DNA of 29,822 nucleotides, from NCBI GenBank assembly GCA_034430515.1, contig DAOUEP010000028.1, positions 1 through 29,822 of the forward strand, read 5' to 3'. This DNA is from DAOUEH01 sp034430515. Its GTDB lineage: Bacteria; Chloroflexota; Dehalococcoidia; Dehalococcoidales; RBG-16-60-22. The notes below the pieces were generated by a model. That model was not told the origin of the DNA, made no database searches, and saw only the letters and a list, made by a program, of their open reading frames with translations. Positions 15,146 to 21,920 of the stretch are shown piece after piece; position 1 is the first letter of the stretch; the number at the start of each line of letters is the position of its first letter. Both the position numbers and the translations under genes were made by a program.

Positions 15146-15604
15146 ATGGAAATCGTCTACAGCGTGCTCATCACCGCCGCGGTGGCCATCCTGATTATGC
15201 TGCTCCTGAACTACATCACCCGCCTCCGCTACGAAAGGCGTTTCAAGGAGTGGCGCGATGCCGAGACCCTCAGGTGGCAGACCGAGATGGAGCAGGCCAG
15301 AAAGACCGCCGTCAGCCAGAGCCGGGCCGTGCTGGGCGGCAAGTTCACCGAGCAGATGGTGCCCTTCTTCCCCGACTTCAAGTACGACCCCACCGAGGTG
15401 CGCTTCATCGGCACGCCGATAGACATGGTGGTCTTTCCGGGGCTGGCGCGCGGCGAGCCGGAGGAAATCGTGATTCTGGAAATCAAGACCGGCCGCAGCG
15501 CCCAGCTGACGCCCCAGCAGAAGAAGATACGCCGGCTCATCGAGGACGGCATGGTGCGCTGGGACGAAATCTACCGGGTAAACGAGGAGGAAAGCCCGCC
15601 CTAG
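15146..15604 (+). CDS. Membrane-anchored Holliday-junction-resolvase-like endonuclease (PD-(D/E)xK)
   Basis: 152 residues. An N-terminal membrane helix (4-25) is followed by a basic/acidic helical linker (26-60). A compact nuclease-like domain has the PD-(D/E)xK pattern: Asp93 in GTPIDMVVF and Glu112/Lys114 in VILEIKTG, then QLTPQQKKIRRLIEDG. This resembles the family of endonucleases related to archaeal Holliday junction resolvases. Why it is membrane anchored is unclear. ATG at 15146 is fixed by AAGGAGG 6 bases upstream. It converges on mutL with the two stop codons sharing the four bases CTAG (15601-15604), so two DNA-repair-type genes end on each other. Confidence 0.8.
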   Translation: MEIVYSVLITAAVAILIMLLLNYITRLRYERRFKEWRDAETLRWQTEMEQARKTAVSQSRAVLGGKFTEQMVPFFPDFKYDPTEVRFIGTPIDMVVFPGLARGEPEEIVILEIKTGRSAQLTPQQKKIRRLIEDGMVRWDEIYRVNEEESPP

Positions 15605-17310
15605 CTCCGCCCGAAGTCCCTTTCCAGCCGCGCCGCGCTGAGGTGGATGACGGTGGGGCGGCCGTGGGGGCAGGTATGGGGGTTGGGCGTAGTTTCCAGC
15701 TGGCGCACCAGCGCCCGCATCTCCTCGTCGCTCAAGGCCTGGCCGCTGCGCACCGCGCCGTGGCAGGCCAGCGAGGCCAGGATTCGCTCCTCCCAATCGC
15801 TGCGCGCCTCCCCGGAAAGCTCCTCCAGCAGGTCGCGCAGCAGCGCCTCCCAGTCCTCCCCGGCCAGCAGCGCCGGCACCGCCCGCACCAGGTAAGTCCG
15901 CTCTCCGAAGGACTCCACGGCGAAGCCGTAGGCCGCCAGGCTCTCGCGGCAGGCACCCAGGATTTGAGCCTGCGGCGGCGTTACCTCCAGGGCGACCGGC
16001 TCCAGCAGCCCCTGCACCTCCGGCCTGGCCTCTGTCCGCTGCTGGCGTAGCTTATCGTAGCGGATGCGCTCGTGGGCGGCGTGCTGGTCGATGAGGTAGA
16101 GCCCGTCCGGCCCCTCGGCGACGATGTAGGCGCGCATTACCTGCCCCACCACCCGCAGCACCGGCAAAGTCGCCGCCAGCATCGGCGGGGCCTCGGAGAG
16201 AGGCATATCCGGCCGGTTTACCGGCGGCGACCAGGCCGTTTGCGGCGACGATGAGGCCGACCGGTAGGCGGCGGTCGTCTCGCCCACCTGGGGCACCGGC
16301 ATTTCGCTGACCAGCGCCCGGCGCACCGCCCGCTGCACGGCGCGGAAGACCCCGGCCTCGTCGCGGAACTTGACCTCGCTCTTGGCGGGGTGGATATTGA
16401 CGTCCACCTCCGCCGGCGGCAGGGCGATGTTGAGCACGGCCACGGGGTGGCGGCCGGTCATGAGCAGGCCGCGGTAGGCCTCCTCGACGGCGTAGGTCAG
16501 CCGGCGGCTGGTTACCCAGCGGCGGTTGACGAAAAAGCTCAGATGCCCCCGCCCGACGCGGTCCAGCTCCGGCGCGCCGACCATGCCGCTCACGCTGACG
16601 GCGGCCTCCGCCCCGGCGGCGAACTCCCCTTCCGGCGGCCGGACGGCCAGCATCTTGCCCGCCGTAGCCACGCCGTAGACGTCGATAACGGCGTCGATGA
16701 GGCGGCCCCGGCCCGATGTCTTCAGGCTGGTCTTGCCCTCGATGATAAGCTCGAAGGCCACCTCCGGGTAGGCCAGGGCGTAGCGGCTGACGATGTTGGC
16801 GATGTGGCCGTTCTCGGTGGCGGTGGTCTTGAGGAACTTGAGCCGGGCCGGCACGCGGCGGAAGAGGCCAGCGACGGTGACGGTCGTCCCCCGGGCGCGC
16901 GCTTGGGCGGCCTCCTTGACGACGGCGCCGCCTTCCAGCCGGAGGTAAGTGCCCGCCGCATCGGCGTCGCTGCGGGTGAGCAGCTCCACGTCGGCCACGG
17001 CGGCGATGGCGGGCAGCGCCTCGCCGCGGAAGCCAAGACTGGCGATGTTTTCCAGGTCGGCGGGGCCGGTAATCTTGCTGGTGGCGTGCCGCTCGAAGGC
17101 CAGGGCCGCCTCGCCCGCCGGGATACCGGCGCCGTTATCGGTAACGCGCAGCCGGCCCACGCCGCCGCCTCTGGCCTCCACCGTAATCTGAGTGGCCCCG
17201 GCGTCCAGGGCGTTTTCCACCAGCTCCTTGACTACCGAGGCCGGGCGCTCCACCACCTCGCCGGCGGCTATCTGGCCAATGGTGTTTTTATCGAGGACTT
17301 TGATGGGCAT
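15601..17310 (-). CDS. mutL: DNA mismatch repair protein MutL
   Basis: 569 residues. The N-terminal GHKL ATPase has IAAGEVVERPASVVKELVENA (14-34), DNGAGI (58-63), ERHATSKI (73-80) and GFRGEAL (93-99). A Ser/Pro-rich linker lies around 340-380. The C-terminal domain carries the endonuclease motif DQHAAHE (408-414), followed by RIRYD where a final Glu is usual, together with ACHGAVR (Cys516) and CPHGRPT (Cys547), the metal-site elements. It is therefore probably a nicking MutL, as in bacteria without MutH, with a Glu-to-Asp change in the motif. MutS is not in the window. No clear ribosome-binding site precedes the ATG at 17310. Confidence 0.96.
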   Translation of the reverse strand: MPIKVLDKNTIGQIAAGEVVERPASVVKELVENALDAGATQITVEARGGGVGRLRVTDNGAGIPAGEAALAFERHATSKITGPADLENIASLGFRGEALPAIAAVADVELLTRSDADAAGTYLRLEGGAVVKEAAQARARGTTVTVAGLFRRVPARLKFLKTTATENGHIANIVSRYALAYPEVAFELIIEGKTSLKTSGRGRLIDAVIDVYGVATAGKMLAVRPPEGEFAAGAEAAVSVSGMVGAPELDRVGRGHLSFFVNRRWVTSRRLTYAVEEAYRGLLMTGRHPVAVLNIALPPAEVDVNIHPAKSEVKFRDEAGVFRAVQRAVRRALVSEMPVPQVGETTAAYRSASSSPQTAWSPPVNRPDMPLSEAPPMLAATLPVLRVVGQVMRAYIVAEGPDGLYLIDQHAAHERIRYDKLRQQRTEARPEVQGLLEPVALEVTPPQAQILGACRESLAAYGFAVESFGERTYLVRAVPALLAGEDWEALLRDLLEELSGEARSDWEERILASLACHGAVRSGQALSDEEMRALVRQLETTPNPHTCPHGRPTVIHLSAARLERDFGRS

Positions 17311-17320
17311 TTATGGTTAG

Positions 17321-17350
17321 AGTTTACCCTCTAAATACACCATTTGACAA
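17321..17350 (-). promoter_or_regulatory. mutL promoter
   Basis: Minus strand TTGTCA (17350-17345), an 18-base spacer and TAAACT (17326-17321), about 11 bases before the mutL ATG. Its -35 box overlaps that of the opposing promoter by five bases. Confidence 0.55.
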
Positions 17351-17372
17351 GATATGATACGGGTGCTATTAT
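17344..17372 (+). promoter_or_regulatory. Promoter of the SPW-type miniprotein gene
   Basis: A perfect TTGACA (17344-17349), a 17-base spacer and TATTAT (17367-17372). It is one of the best consensus promoters in the window. Confidence 0.7.
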
Positions 17373-17409
17373 ACCTAGTATCTCTATGTACTATGAGCAA
17401 CTAGGTATA
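17370..17409. repeat. Inverted repeat in the SPW-gene leader
   Basis: TATACCTAGT (17370-17379) and ACTAGGTATA (17400-17409) are perfect 10-base inverted arms 20 bases apart. They start at the -10 box and cover the likely transcription start. Arm centres are 30 bases apart, about three helical turns, which suits two repressor half-sites or DNA looping. In RNA they would form a hairpin with a 20-base loop. Confidence 0.6.
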
Positions 17410-17466
17410 CGCCAAGCCAGGGCAGCGGCACCGGCCAAAAATACCACCAAACAGGAGGTCTAGTCT

Positions 17467-17616
17467 ATGAAGTTTCTCAGTCTGGCAATCTGTTCCCTGG
17501 GCATATGGGTCATCCTCAATCCCCTGCTCAGCGCCACCACCAAGTGGGACGACATCGTCTTCGGCGCCCTCGCCGCCCTGCTGGCCTTAATCGCCGTCGG
17601 CACTTACAAGTCGTAG
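17467..17616 (+). CDS. 49-residue membrane miniprotein (SPW-repeat-like)
   Basis: ATG at 17467 to TAG at 17616, with AGGAGG (17453-17458) 8 bases upstream. Two hydrophobic helices (4-22 and 31-46) flank a short polar loop ATTKWDD, predicting a helical hairpin in the membrane. The pattern GIWVILNPLL...KWDDIVFGALAALLALIA matches a single SPW-repeat unit (W-x-L-S/N-P-x, then W-N/D-x-I-x-G-x-L-x-x-x-L-A-L). The function of SPW proteins is unknown. It has its own consensus promoter and an inverted repeat at the transcription start. There is no gene between it and padR. Confidence 0.75.
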   Translation: MKFLSLAICSLGIWVILNPLLSATTKWDDIVFGALAALLALIAVGTYKS

Positions 17617-17698
17617 CCAAGCCGCCCGAACCGGGGCAAGGTCTACCGGGGGCTGCTGCCCTGGCCGCTATTTTTACGGAAAATAGTACCCCGTGCCC

Positions 17699-17742
17699 TT
17701 GCGAAAAGGCGATATTCTCTGATAGTATGTGTAATAATACAT
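17699..17742 (+). promoter_or_regulatory. padR promoter with PadR-type operator
   Basis: TTGCGA (17699-17704) and TAGTAT (17723-17728) with an 18-base spacer. The operator ATGT-N8-ACAT (17727-17742), the consensus reported for PadR-family repressors, overlaps the -10 box. A smaller palindrome, TTAC-CTAA-GTAA (17746-17757), follows. This arrangement predicts autorepression. Confidence 0.65.
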
Positions 17743-17779
17743 AGCTTACCTAAGTAACCAAGCATTAGAGGTGATGCAA

Positions 17780-18121
17780 GTGGGGCCAAAGCGAGATTTA
17801 ATCAAAGGGAGCTCCAGCTACCTGCTCCTCAGCCTGCTGGAGCGGCAGCCGATGTACGGCTACCAGATTGTCAAGGAGCTAACCACCCGCAGCCAGGGAT
17901 ATTTCAAATTCAAGGAGGGCACCCTCTATCCCGCCCTGCACCGCCTGGAGGAATCGGGGCTCATTTCCGGCCGGTGGCAGATGCTGCCCAACGGCCGGCA
18001 GCGGCGGTACTACCACCTTACCGAAAAGGGGGAAGCCAAGCTGGCCCTGGAGAAGAGCCAGTGGCAGGACTTCCTCACCGCCATCAATCTCACCCTCCAG
18101 CCGGGGACATCACGCCCGTAG
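17780..18121 (+). CDS. PadR-family transcriptional regulator
   Basis: About 113 residues, the short PadR subfamily (PadR-s2, LmrR-like size). The winged helix is recognised from LLSLLERQPMYGYQIVKEL, EGTLYPALHRLEESGLI and RRYYHLTEKGEAKL. It forms dimers that bind ATGT-N8-ACAT palindromes and are released by a ligand or a partner. GTG at 17780 is chosen because AGAGGTGA (17766-17773) lies 6 bases upstream; the GTG at 17771 and ATG at 17774 overlap that site. It is the first gene of a same-strand run and is followed after 12 bases by a HAAS-type membrane protein, a pairing common for PadR regulators. Confidence 0.93.
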   Translation: MGPKRDLIKGSSSYLLLSLLERQPMYGYQIVKELTTRSQGYFKFKEGTLYPALHRLEESGLISGRWQMLPNGRQRRYYHLTEKGEAKLALEKSQWQDFLTAINLTLQPGTSRP

Positions 18122-18133
18122 CAGGTTGATCAC

Positions 18134-19069
18134 ATGATACCGGAACTTTCACAATACCTGGAGAAAATTCGCCACAAGGCCAAGCTCGAAGATGACGACG
18201 GGAGCGCCATCATCAGCGAGCTGGAGGCCCACATCGAGGACAAGCTCCAGGAGCTGACCGAGGCCGGCCTCTCCAAGGAAGAGGCGATGCACACCTGCCT
18301 GGGGGAGATGGGCAGCACGCGCCTGGTGGCCCGCCACATCTACGAGGCCTACAGCCAGGGCACCTGGAAGCAGGTGCTGCTGGCCGCCATGCCCCACATC
18401 CTCTTCGGGCTGCTCTTCGTCCTCAACTGGTGGCATTACCCCGGCTGGCTCTTCATCGTGCTCATGGCCATCTTCGCCACCGCCATCTACGGCTGGTGGC
18501 GCGGCAAGCCCACCTGGGCCTTCTCCTGGCTGGGTTACTCGCTGGTGCCGGTGCTCTGCGTCGGCGGGCTGCTGCTCTACCTGCCGCGGGGCTGGTCGCT
18601 GCTGGCCCTGCCCGTCTATTTCCCGCTGGCGTTGTGGTGGCTCTACCGCATCATCGCCCACACCTCCCGGCGGGACTGGATTTTCAGCTCGCTGATGCTG
18701 CTGCCCCTGCCCATCATGCTGGGCTGGTTCCTGGCCATCTCGCCCAACGGCAAGCTCACCGAGTACAGCCTGCAGCGCGTCGACTATTTCGCCCCCTGGA
18801 TAGGCATGAGCTTCATGGCCATGGCGCTGACCATCGCCGCCTTCATCCGGCTGCGTCAGCGCCGGCTGCGCATCGGCCTGCTGGCCGTCTCCGGATGCCT
18901 GACGCTGACGCTGGTGGTCTACTACGGCACCGGACGCCTCAACACCCTGACCTTTCTGGGGCTGCTGATAGTGATGTGGGGGGTACTCCTCGTACCGCTG
19001 CTGGAGCGCCGCCTGCGGAGCGGGCGGCTCCTCATCTGGAAACACAAGGACACTCCGGCGACCACCTGA
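18134..19069 (+). CDS. HAAS-domain (DUF1700-like) multi-pass membrane protein
   Basis: 311 residues. Residues 1-75 form a soluble helical HAAS/permease-prefix-like domain: MIPELSQYLEKI, then a central helix with ISELEAHIEDKLQEL, then GLSKEEAMHTCLGEMGS and LVARHIYEAY. This domain is regularly encoded next to padR and is thought to pass a membrane signal to, or sequester, the regulator. From residue 82 about eight hydrophobic segments follow, starting LAAMPHILFGLLFVLNWW. No transport or enzyme motif is seen. The ATG at 18134 lies 12 bases after padR. The likely role is sensing a membrane or lipid state for PadR, which fits the downstream lipid genes but is inference. Confidence 0.82.
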   Translation: MIPELSQYLEKIRHKAKLEDDDGSAIISELEAHIEDKLQELTEAGLSKEEAMHTCLGEMGSTRLVARHIYEAYSQGTWKQVLLAAMPHILFGLLFVLNWWHYPGWLFIVLMAIFATAIYGWWRGKPTWAFSWLGYSLVPVLCVGGLLLYLPRGWSLLALPVYFPLALWWLYRIIAHTSRRDWIFSSLMLLPLPIMLGWFLAISPNGKLTEYSLQRVDYFAPWIGMSFMAMALTIAAFIRLRQRRLRIGLLAVSGCLTLTLVVYYGTGRLNTLTFLGLLIVMWGVLLVPLLERRLRSGRLLIWKHKDTPATT

Positions 19070-19107
19070 GTCAACCTGCCCGGGTAATTAGCCGTGGAGG
19101 TTTACCC

Positions 19108-19974
19108 ACGAAAAAAGTAGCCGTTGTCACGGATAGTATCGCCTGCCTGAACCGGGAGCTGGCCGAGCAATACGAAATCGAGATTGTCCCCATCAATTTC
19201 TACGCCGGCGGCAAGCTCTACCGGGACTGGGTGGACATCACCCCCTCGGAGGCCTACGAACTTTTCCTTAAAGACCCCAACTCTTTCAAGAGCTCGGCTC
19301 CCGCGCCCGAGGAGTGCCTCGACGTCTTCCAACGGGTGAGCCAAACGGCCGAGAGCATCCTCTGCGTCACCGTCTCCACCCAGCTCAGCATGATGTACAC
19401 CGCCGCCAGCGAGGCCGCCGCCAGGGCCCGGAAGGAGCTGCCCGAGACCACCATCGAGGTGATGGACTCGCATCAGGCCACCCCCTCCCAGGGCATGATA
19501 GCGCTGGCCGCCGCCCGGGCCGCCGCCGCGGGCCAGGAGCTTGCCGAGGTCGTCCGCGCCGCCGAGCGAGTCCGCGACAAAGTTAACGTCGTTATCCTCC
19601 TGGATACCATCCGCCACGTCTACCGCTGCGGGCGCATCCCCAAGGTGGCCTCGCAGCTGGGCTCGCTGCTCAGTATCCGGCCCATCCTCACCGTCTCCGG
19701 CCTGGTGCACTTCGCCGGCATGGCCCGCTCGCGCAAGCAGGGCATCGAGCGCGCCCTGCGCATGATGCGGGATAAAGTCGGCGAGCGCCCGGTGCACGCC
19801 GCCGTGACCCACGCCTACGCCCTGGAGGAGGCCGAGAAGCTCATGAAGCGTGTCGCCGCCGAGTTCAACTGCGTGGAGCTGTGGCTCTCCGAGTTCAGCC
19901 CCATTATGGGCTACGCCTGCGGCACCGGCACCGTCGGCGTCTCCTTCTACCCGAAAGACGCGGAGGGCGCTTAG
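19108..19974 (+). CDS. DegV/FakB-type fatty-acid-binding protein 1 (apparent ACG start)
   Basis: 288 residues from ACG at 19108. Family features are KVAVVTDSIAC (3-13), KSSAPAPEE (61-69), the second-domain segment TVSTQLSMMYTAA and the late motif LDTIRHVYRCGRIPK with SLLSIRPIL. DegV/FakB proteins bind a fatty acid and present it to the kinase FakA, giving acyl-phosphate. The reading frame has no ATG, GTG or TTG near the N-terminus. ACG lies 7 bases after GGAGG (19096-19100), exactly where the paralog at 20616 has its ATG (MRNVAIVTDS against ACG-KKVAVVTDS). ACG initiation, a recent start-codon mutation or a sequence error are all possible. The plsY start follows the stop directly. Confidence 0.85.
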   Translation, partial: TKKVAVVTDSIACLNRELAEQYEIEIVPINFYAGGKLYRDWVDITPSEAYELFLKDPNSFKSSAPAPEECLDVFQRVSQTAESILCVTVSTQLSMMYTAASEAAARARKELPETTIEVMDSHQATPSQGMIALAAARAAAAGQELAEVVRAAERVRDKVNVVILLDTIRHVYRCGRIPKVASQLGSLLSIRPILTVSGLVHFAGMARSRKQGIERALRMMRDKVGERPVHAAVTHAYALEEAEKLMKRVAAEFNCVELWLSEFSPIMGYACGTGTVGVSFYPKDAEGA

Positions 19975-20607
19975 TTGGCCGGGAATATCACCGCCGCCAT
20001 CGTCATCGCCTACCTGCTGGGCTCTATCCCCTTCGCCTATATCATCTCCCGCCTGAGGAAAGACGTGGATATCCGCGACGTGGGCGGCGGCAACGTGGGC
20101 GCCCTCAATACCTACCGCCAGATTGGCCCGCTCTGGGGCCTGAGCGTCCTGGCCGCCGATATCCTCAAGGGCGTCCTGGCCGTTTTCGTCGCCCGGTGGC
20201 TGGGCATCCCCCTGGCCTGGGTCTGCGCGGCCGGTTTCGCCGCCGTGGTGGGCCACAACTGGCCGGTCTTTCTCAAGTTCCGGGGCGGCAAGGGGGCGGC
20301 CACCGTCATCGGCGTGCTGGTAGCCCTCACCCCCGCCGAGGCGGTTATCGGCGGCGTTACGGCCATCGCCCTCATCGGCGTTACCCGCAACCCGCGCCTG
20401 TCCCTGGGGGCCCTGGTGCTGGTGCCGCTGCTCAACTGGCTCTTCCACCGGGAGCTGACCTATATCCTCTTCGCCCTGGGGCTGCTCGTTTTCATCGGGC
20501 TGCGCACGCTGGTAAGCCTGGCGGGCGAGCTTAAAAACGCCGCCACGCGGAAGAACCTGATTATCGACCGGGACTATACCGCCTGGCAGACGAGGAGGGA
20601 CGAGTAG
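19975..20607 (+). CDS. plsY: Glycerol-3-phosphate acyltransferase PlsY (paralog 2)
   Basis: 210 residues, five to six membrane helices. The PlsY loops are GGGNVGALNTYR (37-48), DILKG (62-66) and GHNWPVFLKFRGGKG (93-107), the last closer to consensus than in paralog 1. It transfers acyl from acyl-phosphate to sn-glycerol-3-phosphate, making lysophosphatidate at the membrane. The start is TTG at 19975, immediately after the TAG of the first degV gene, with GGAGG 8 bases upstream inside degV, so translation is coupled. The C-terminus carries an extra charged tail (RKNLIIDRDYTAWQTRRDE). Its position between two fatty-acid-binding protein genes supports use of captured fatty acids. Confidence 0.93.
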   Translation: MAGNITAAIVIAYLLGSIPFAYIISRLRKDVDIRDVGGGNVGALNTYRQIGPLWGLSVLAADILKGVLAVFVARWLGIPLAWVCAAGFAAVVGHNWPVFLKFRGGKGAATVIGVLVALTPAEAVIGGVTAIALIGVTRNPRLSLGALVLVPLLNWLFHRELTYILFALGLLVFIGLRTLVSLAGELKNAATRKNLIIDRDYTAWQTRRDE

Positions 20608-20615
20608 CCATCCAC

Positions 20616-21473
20616 ATGAGAAACGTAGCCATCGTCACCGATTCCGTCGCCTGCGTCCCCGCCGAGCAGGTAGCCGAGTACGGCATCGAGGTGGTGCCGG
20701 TGCAGCTCGTCTTTGAAGGCAAGACCTACCGCGACGGCATCGACATGACCCCCGCCGAGTTCTACGCCCTGCTGCGCAGCGCCCGGAAAATGCCCACCTC
20801 CGCCAGCTCCTCCCCCACCCCCTACCTGGAGGCCTACCGCCGGGCCAGCCGCAGGGCCAGTAGCATCCTCTGCATCGCCGAGCCGACCAAGCTAACCGCC
20901 CTGTACAACTCGGCGCTGGTGGCCATGGAGACGGCCAAAAACACCCTGAAAAACGTCGCCATCGAGGTGGTGGAATGCACCACCACCGCCGCCGGACAGG
21001 GGCTGGTGGCGCTGGCCGCCGCCCGGGCCGCCGTCCTGGACAAGTCCCTGGCCGAGGTCAAGGAAATCGCCTCTAGCGTTATGTCAAGAATACGCCTCTT
21101 CGCCATGCTGGATACGCTGCAATACCTGGCCCGGAGCGGGCGCGTCCCGCAGGCCGCCCACCTGGTCAACTCCCTCCTCTCCATCAAGCCGGTCTTCTCC
21201 CTGGATAACGGCGAAGCCAATGTCGTGTTCCTGCCCCGCACCGTCAAGACCGCCCTGGACCGCATCCTCAGCCTGATGGACAAGAACGTGGTCAAGGGGC
21301 AGGCGCTCCACGTAGCCGTGATGCACGCCGACGCCCTGGAGACGGCCACGGCCTTCAAGGAGCGCATCGCCGCCCGCTTCGACTGCCGCGAGATATTCAT
21401 CACCGAGTTCACCCCCGTCATGGGCGTGCATACCGGCCCCGGTCTTGTCGGGGCGGCCTTCTACGGGGAGTAG
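20616..21473 (+). CDS. DegV/FakB-type fatty-acid-binding protein 2
   Basis: 285 residues from ATG at 20616, 8 bases after the plsY stop. MRNVAIVTDSVAC (1-13), the lipid-site loop TSASSSPTP (61-69) and LDTLQYLARSGRVPQ with SLLSIKPVF are typical of DegV/FakB. It is related along its length to the protein at 19108, including the HADALETA/HAYALEEA segment and the ending FTPVMGVHTGPGLVG, so the pair looks like an old duplication split by plsY. It probably has a different fatty-acid preference from its partner, by analogy with FakB1/FakB2. No FakA kinase gene is in the window. The ribosome-binding site is distant (AGGAGGG 16 bases upstream). Confidence 0.93.
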   Translation: MRNVAIVTDSVACVPAEQVAEYGIEVVPVQLVFEGKTYRDGIDMTPAEFYALLRSARKMPTSASSSPTPYLEAYRRASRRASSILCIAEPTKLTALYNSALVAMETAKNTLKNVAIEVVECTTTAAGQGLVALAAARAAVLDKSLAEVKEIASSVMSRIRLFAMLDTLQYLARSGRVPQAAHLVNSLLSIKPVFSLDNGEANVVFLPRTVKTALDRILSLMDKNVVKGQALHVAVMHADALETATAFKERIAARFDCREIFITEFTPVMGVHTGPGLVGAAFYGE

Positions 21474-21498
21474 TTTTGGGATTATCCCCACGCCACCG

Positions 21499-21581
21499 CC
21501 CCATCGGTGTTATCTATTCCCACCCAGACCACCCTCGCGGCATCCGCCGCTTATCCCTTAGTTCCCCACCCCTTTACCCCT
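21499..21581 (+). repeat. Dispersed intergenic repeat, copy 2
   Basis: It matches copy 1 at 2763-2872 in the same orientation: block A (21499-21527) is 27/29 identical by eye, and block B (about 21528-21581) matches through CCACCCCTTTACCCCT. It lacks the 31-base palindromic insert of copy 1. It starts 25 bases after the second degV gene. Confidence 0.7.
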
Positions 21582-21654
21582 CTGAAATCCCCCTTTACAA
21601 AGAGGGACAAACGAACGGGTTGCCAGCGGTGATTCTAAAGGAAAAGGCCATCGT

Positions 21655-21731
21655 CTCCCTTTCCTAAAGGGAGAGTGAGAAGGATTTAACCCCCGGGGAG
21701 TAGCCCGCGAAGAGGGGCGCTAGCCCCTCTT
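21655..21731. repeat. Two perfect intergenic palindromes
   Basis: CTCCCTTT-CCT-AAAGGGAG (21655-21673, 8-bp arms) and AAGAGGGGC-GCTA-GCCCCTCTT (21710-21731, 9-bp arms). Neither is followed by a T run, so they are better read as repeat elements than terminators. They sit in the 447-base gap between the second degV gene and pepA, which contains no supported gene. Confidence 0.65.
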
Positions 21732-21741
21732 ACCTTAAATT

Positions 21742-21797
21742 CCCCCTCTCCAAACAGAATATCAAGGGTTTTTCTGATACTGAGTTTGGAGAGGGGG
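21742..21797. repeat. MITE-like long inverted repeat
   Basis: CCCCCTCTCCAAAC (21742-21755) and GTTTGGAGAGGGGG (21784-21797) are perfect 14-base arms. The 28-base interior is itself partly complementary (CAGAATATCA with TGATACTG), giving a long hairpin. No transposase frame is inside. It is probably a small non-autonomous repeat. Confidence 0.75.
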
Positions 21798-21849
21798 ACA
21801 CAGGGGGTGAGGTAATTAATAATCTTTGCCTTATAGCCTCCCCCAAGCC

Positions 21850-21878
21850 TAGCCAAATACCTCCAAAACATCTATAAT
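21850..21878 (+). promoter_or_regulatory. Putative pepA promoter
   Basis: TAGCCA (21850-21855), a 17-base spacer and a perfect TATAAT (21873-21878), about 43 bases before the pepA ATG. Confidence 0.5.
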
Positions 21879-21920
21879 TATTAGATAACACCCCTAAAAC
21901 CGGAAAGGAGCACAAAAATC

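Noticed and set aside
18430..19107. Upstream extension of the first degV frame through the HAAS gene
   Set aside because: The frame is open but overlaps a convincing membrane-protein gene, and its translation is low complexity. DegV homology begins only at the ACG.
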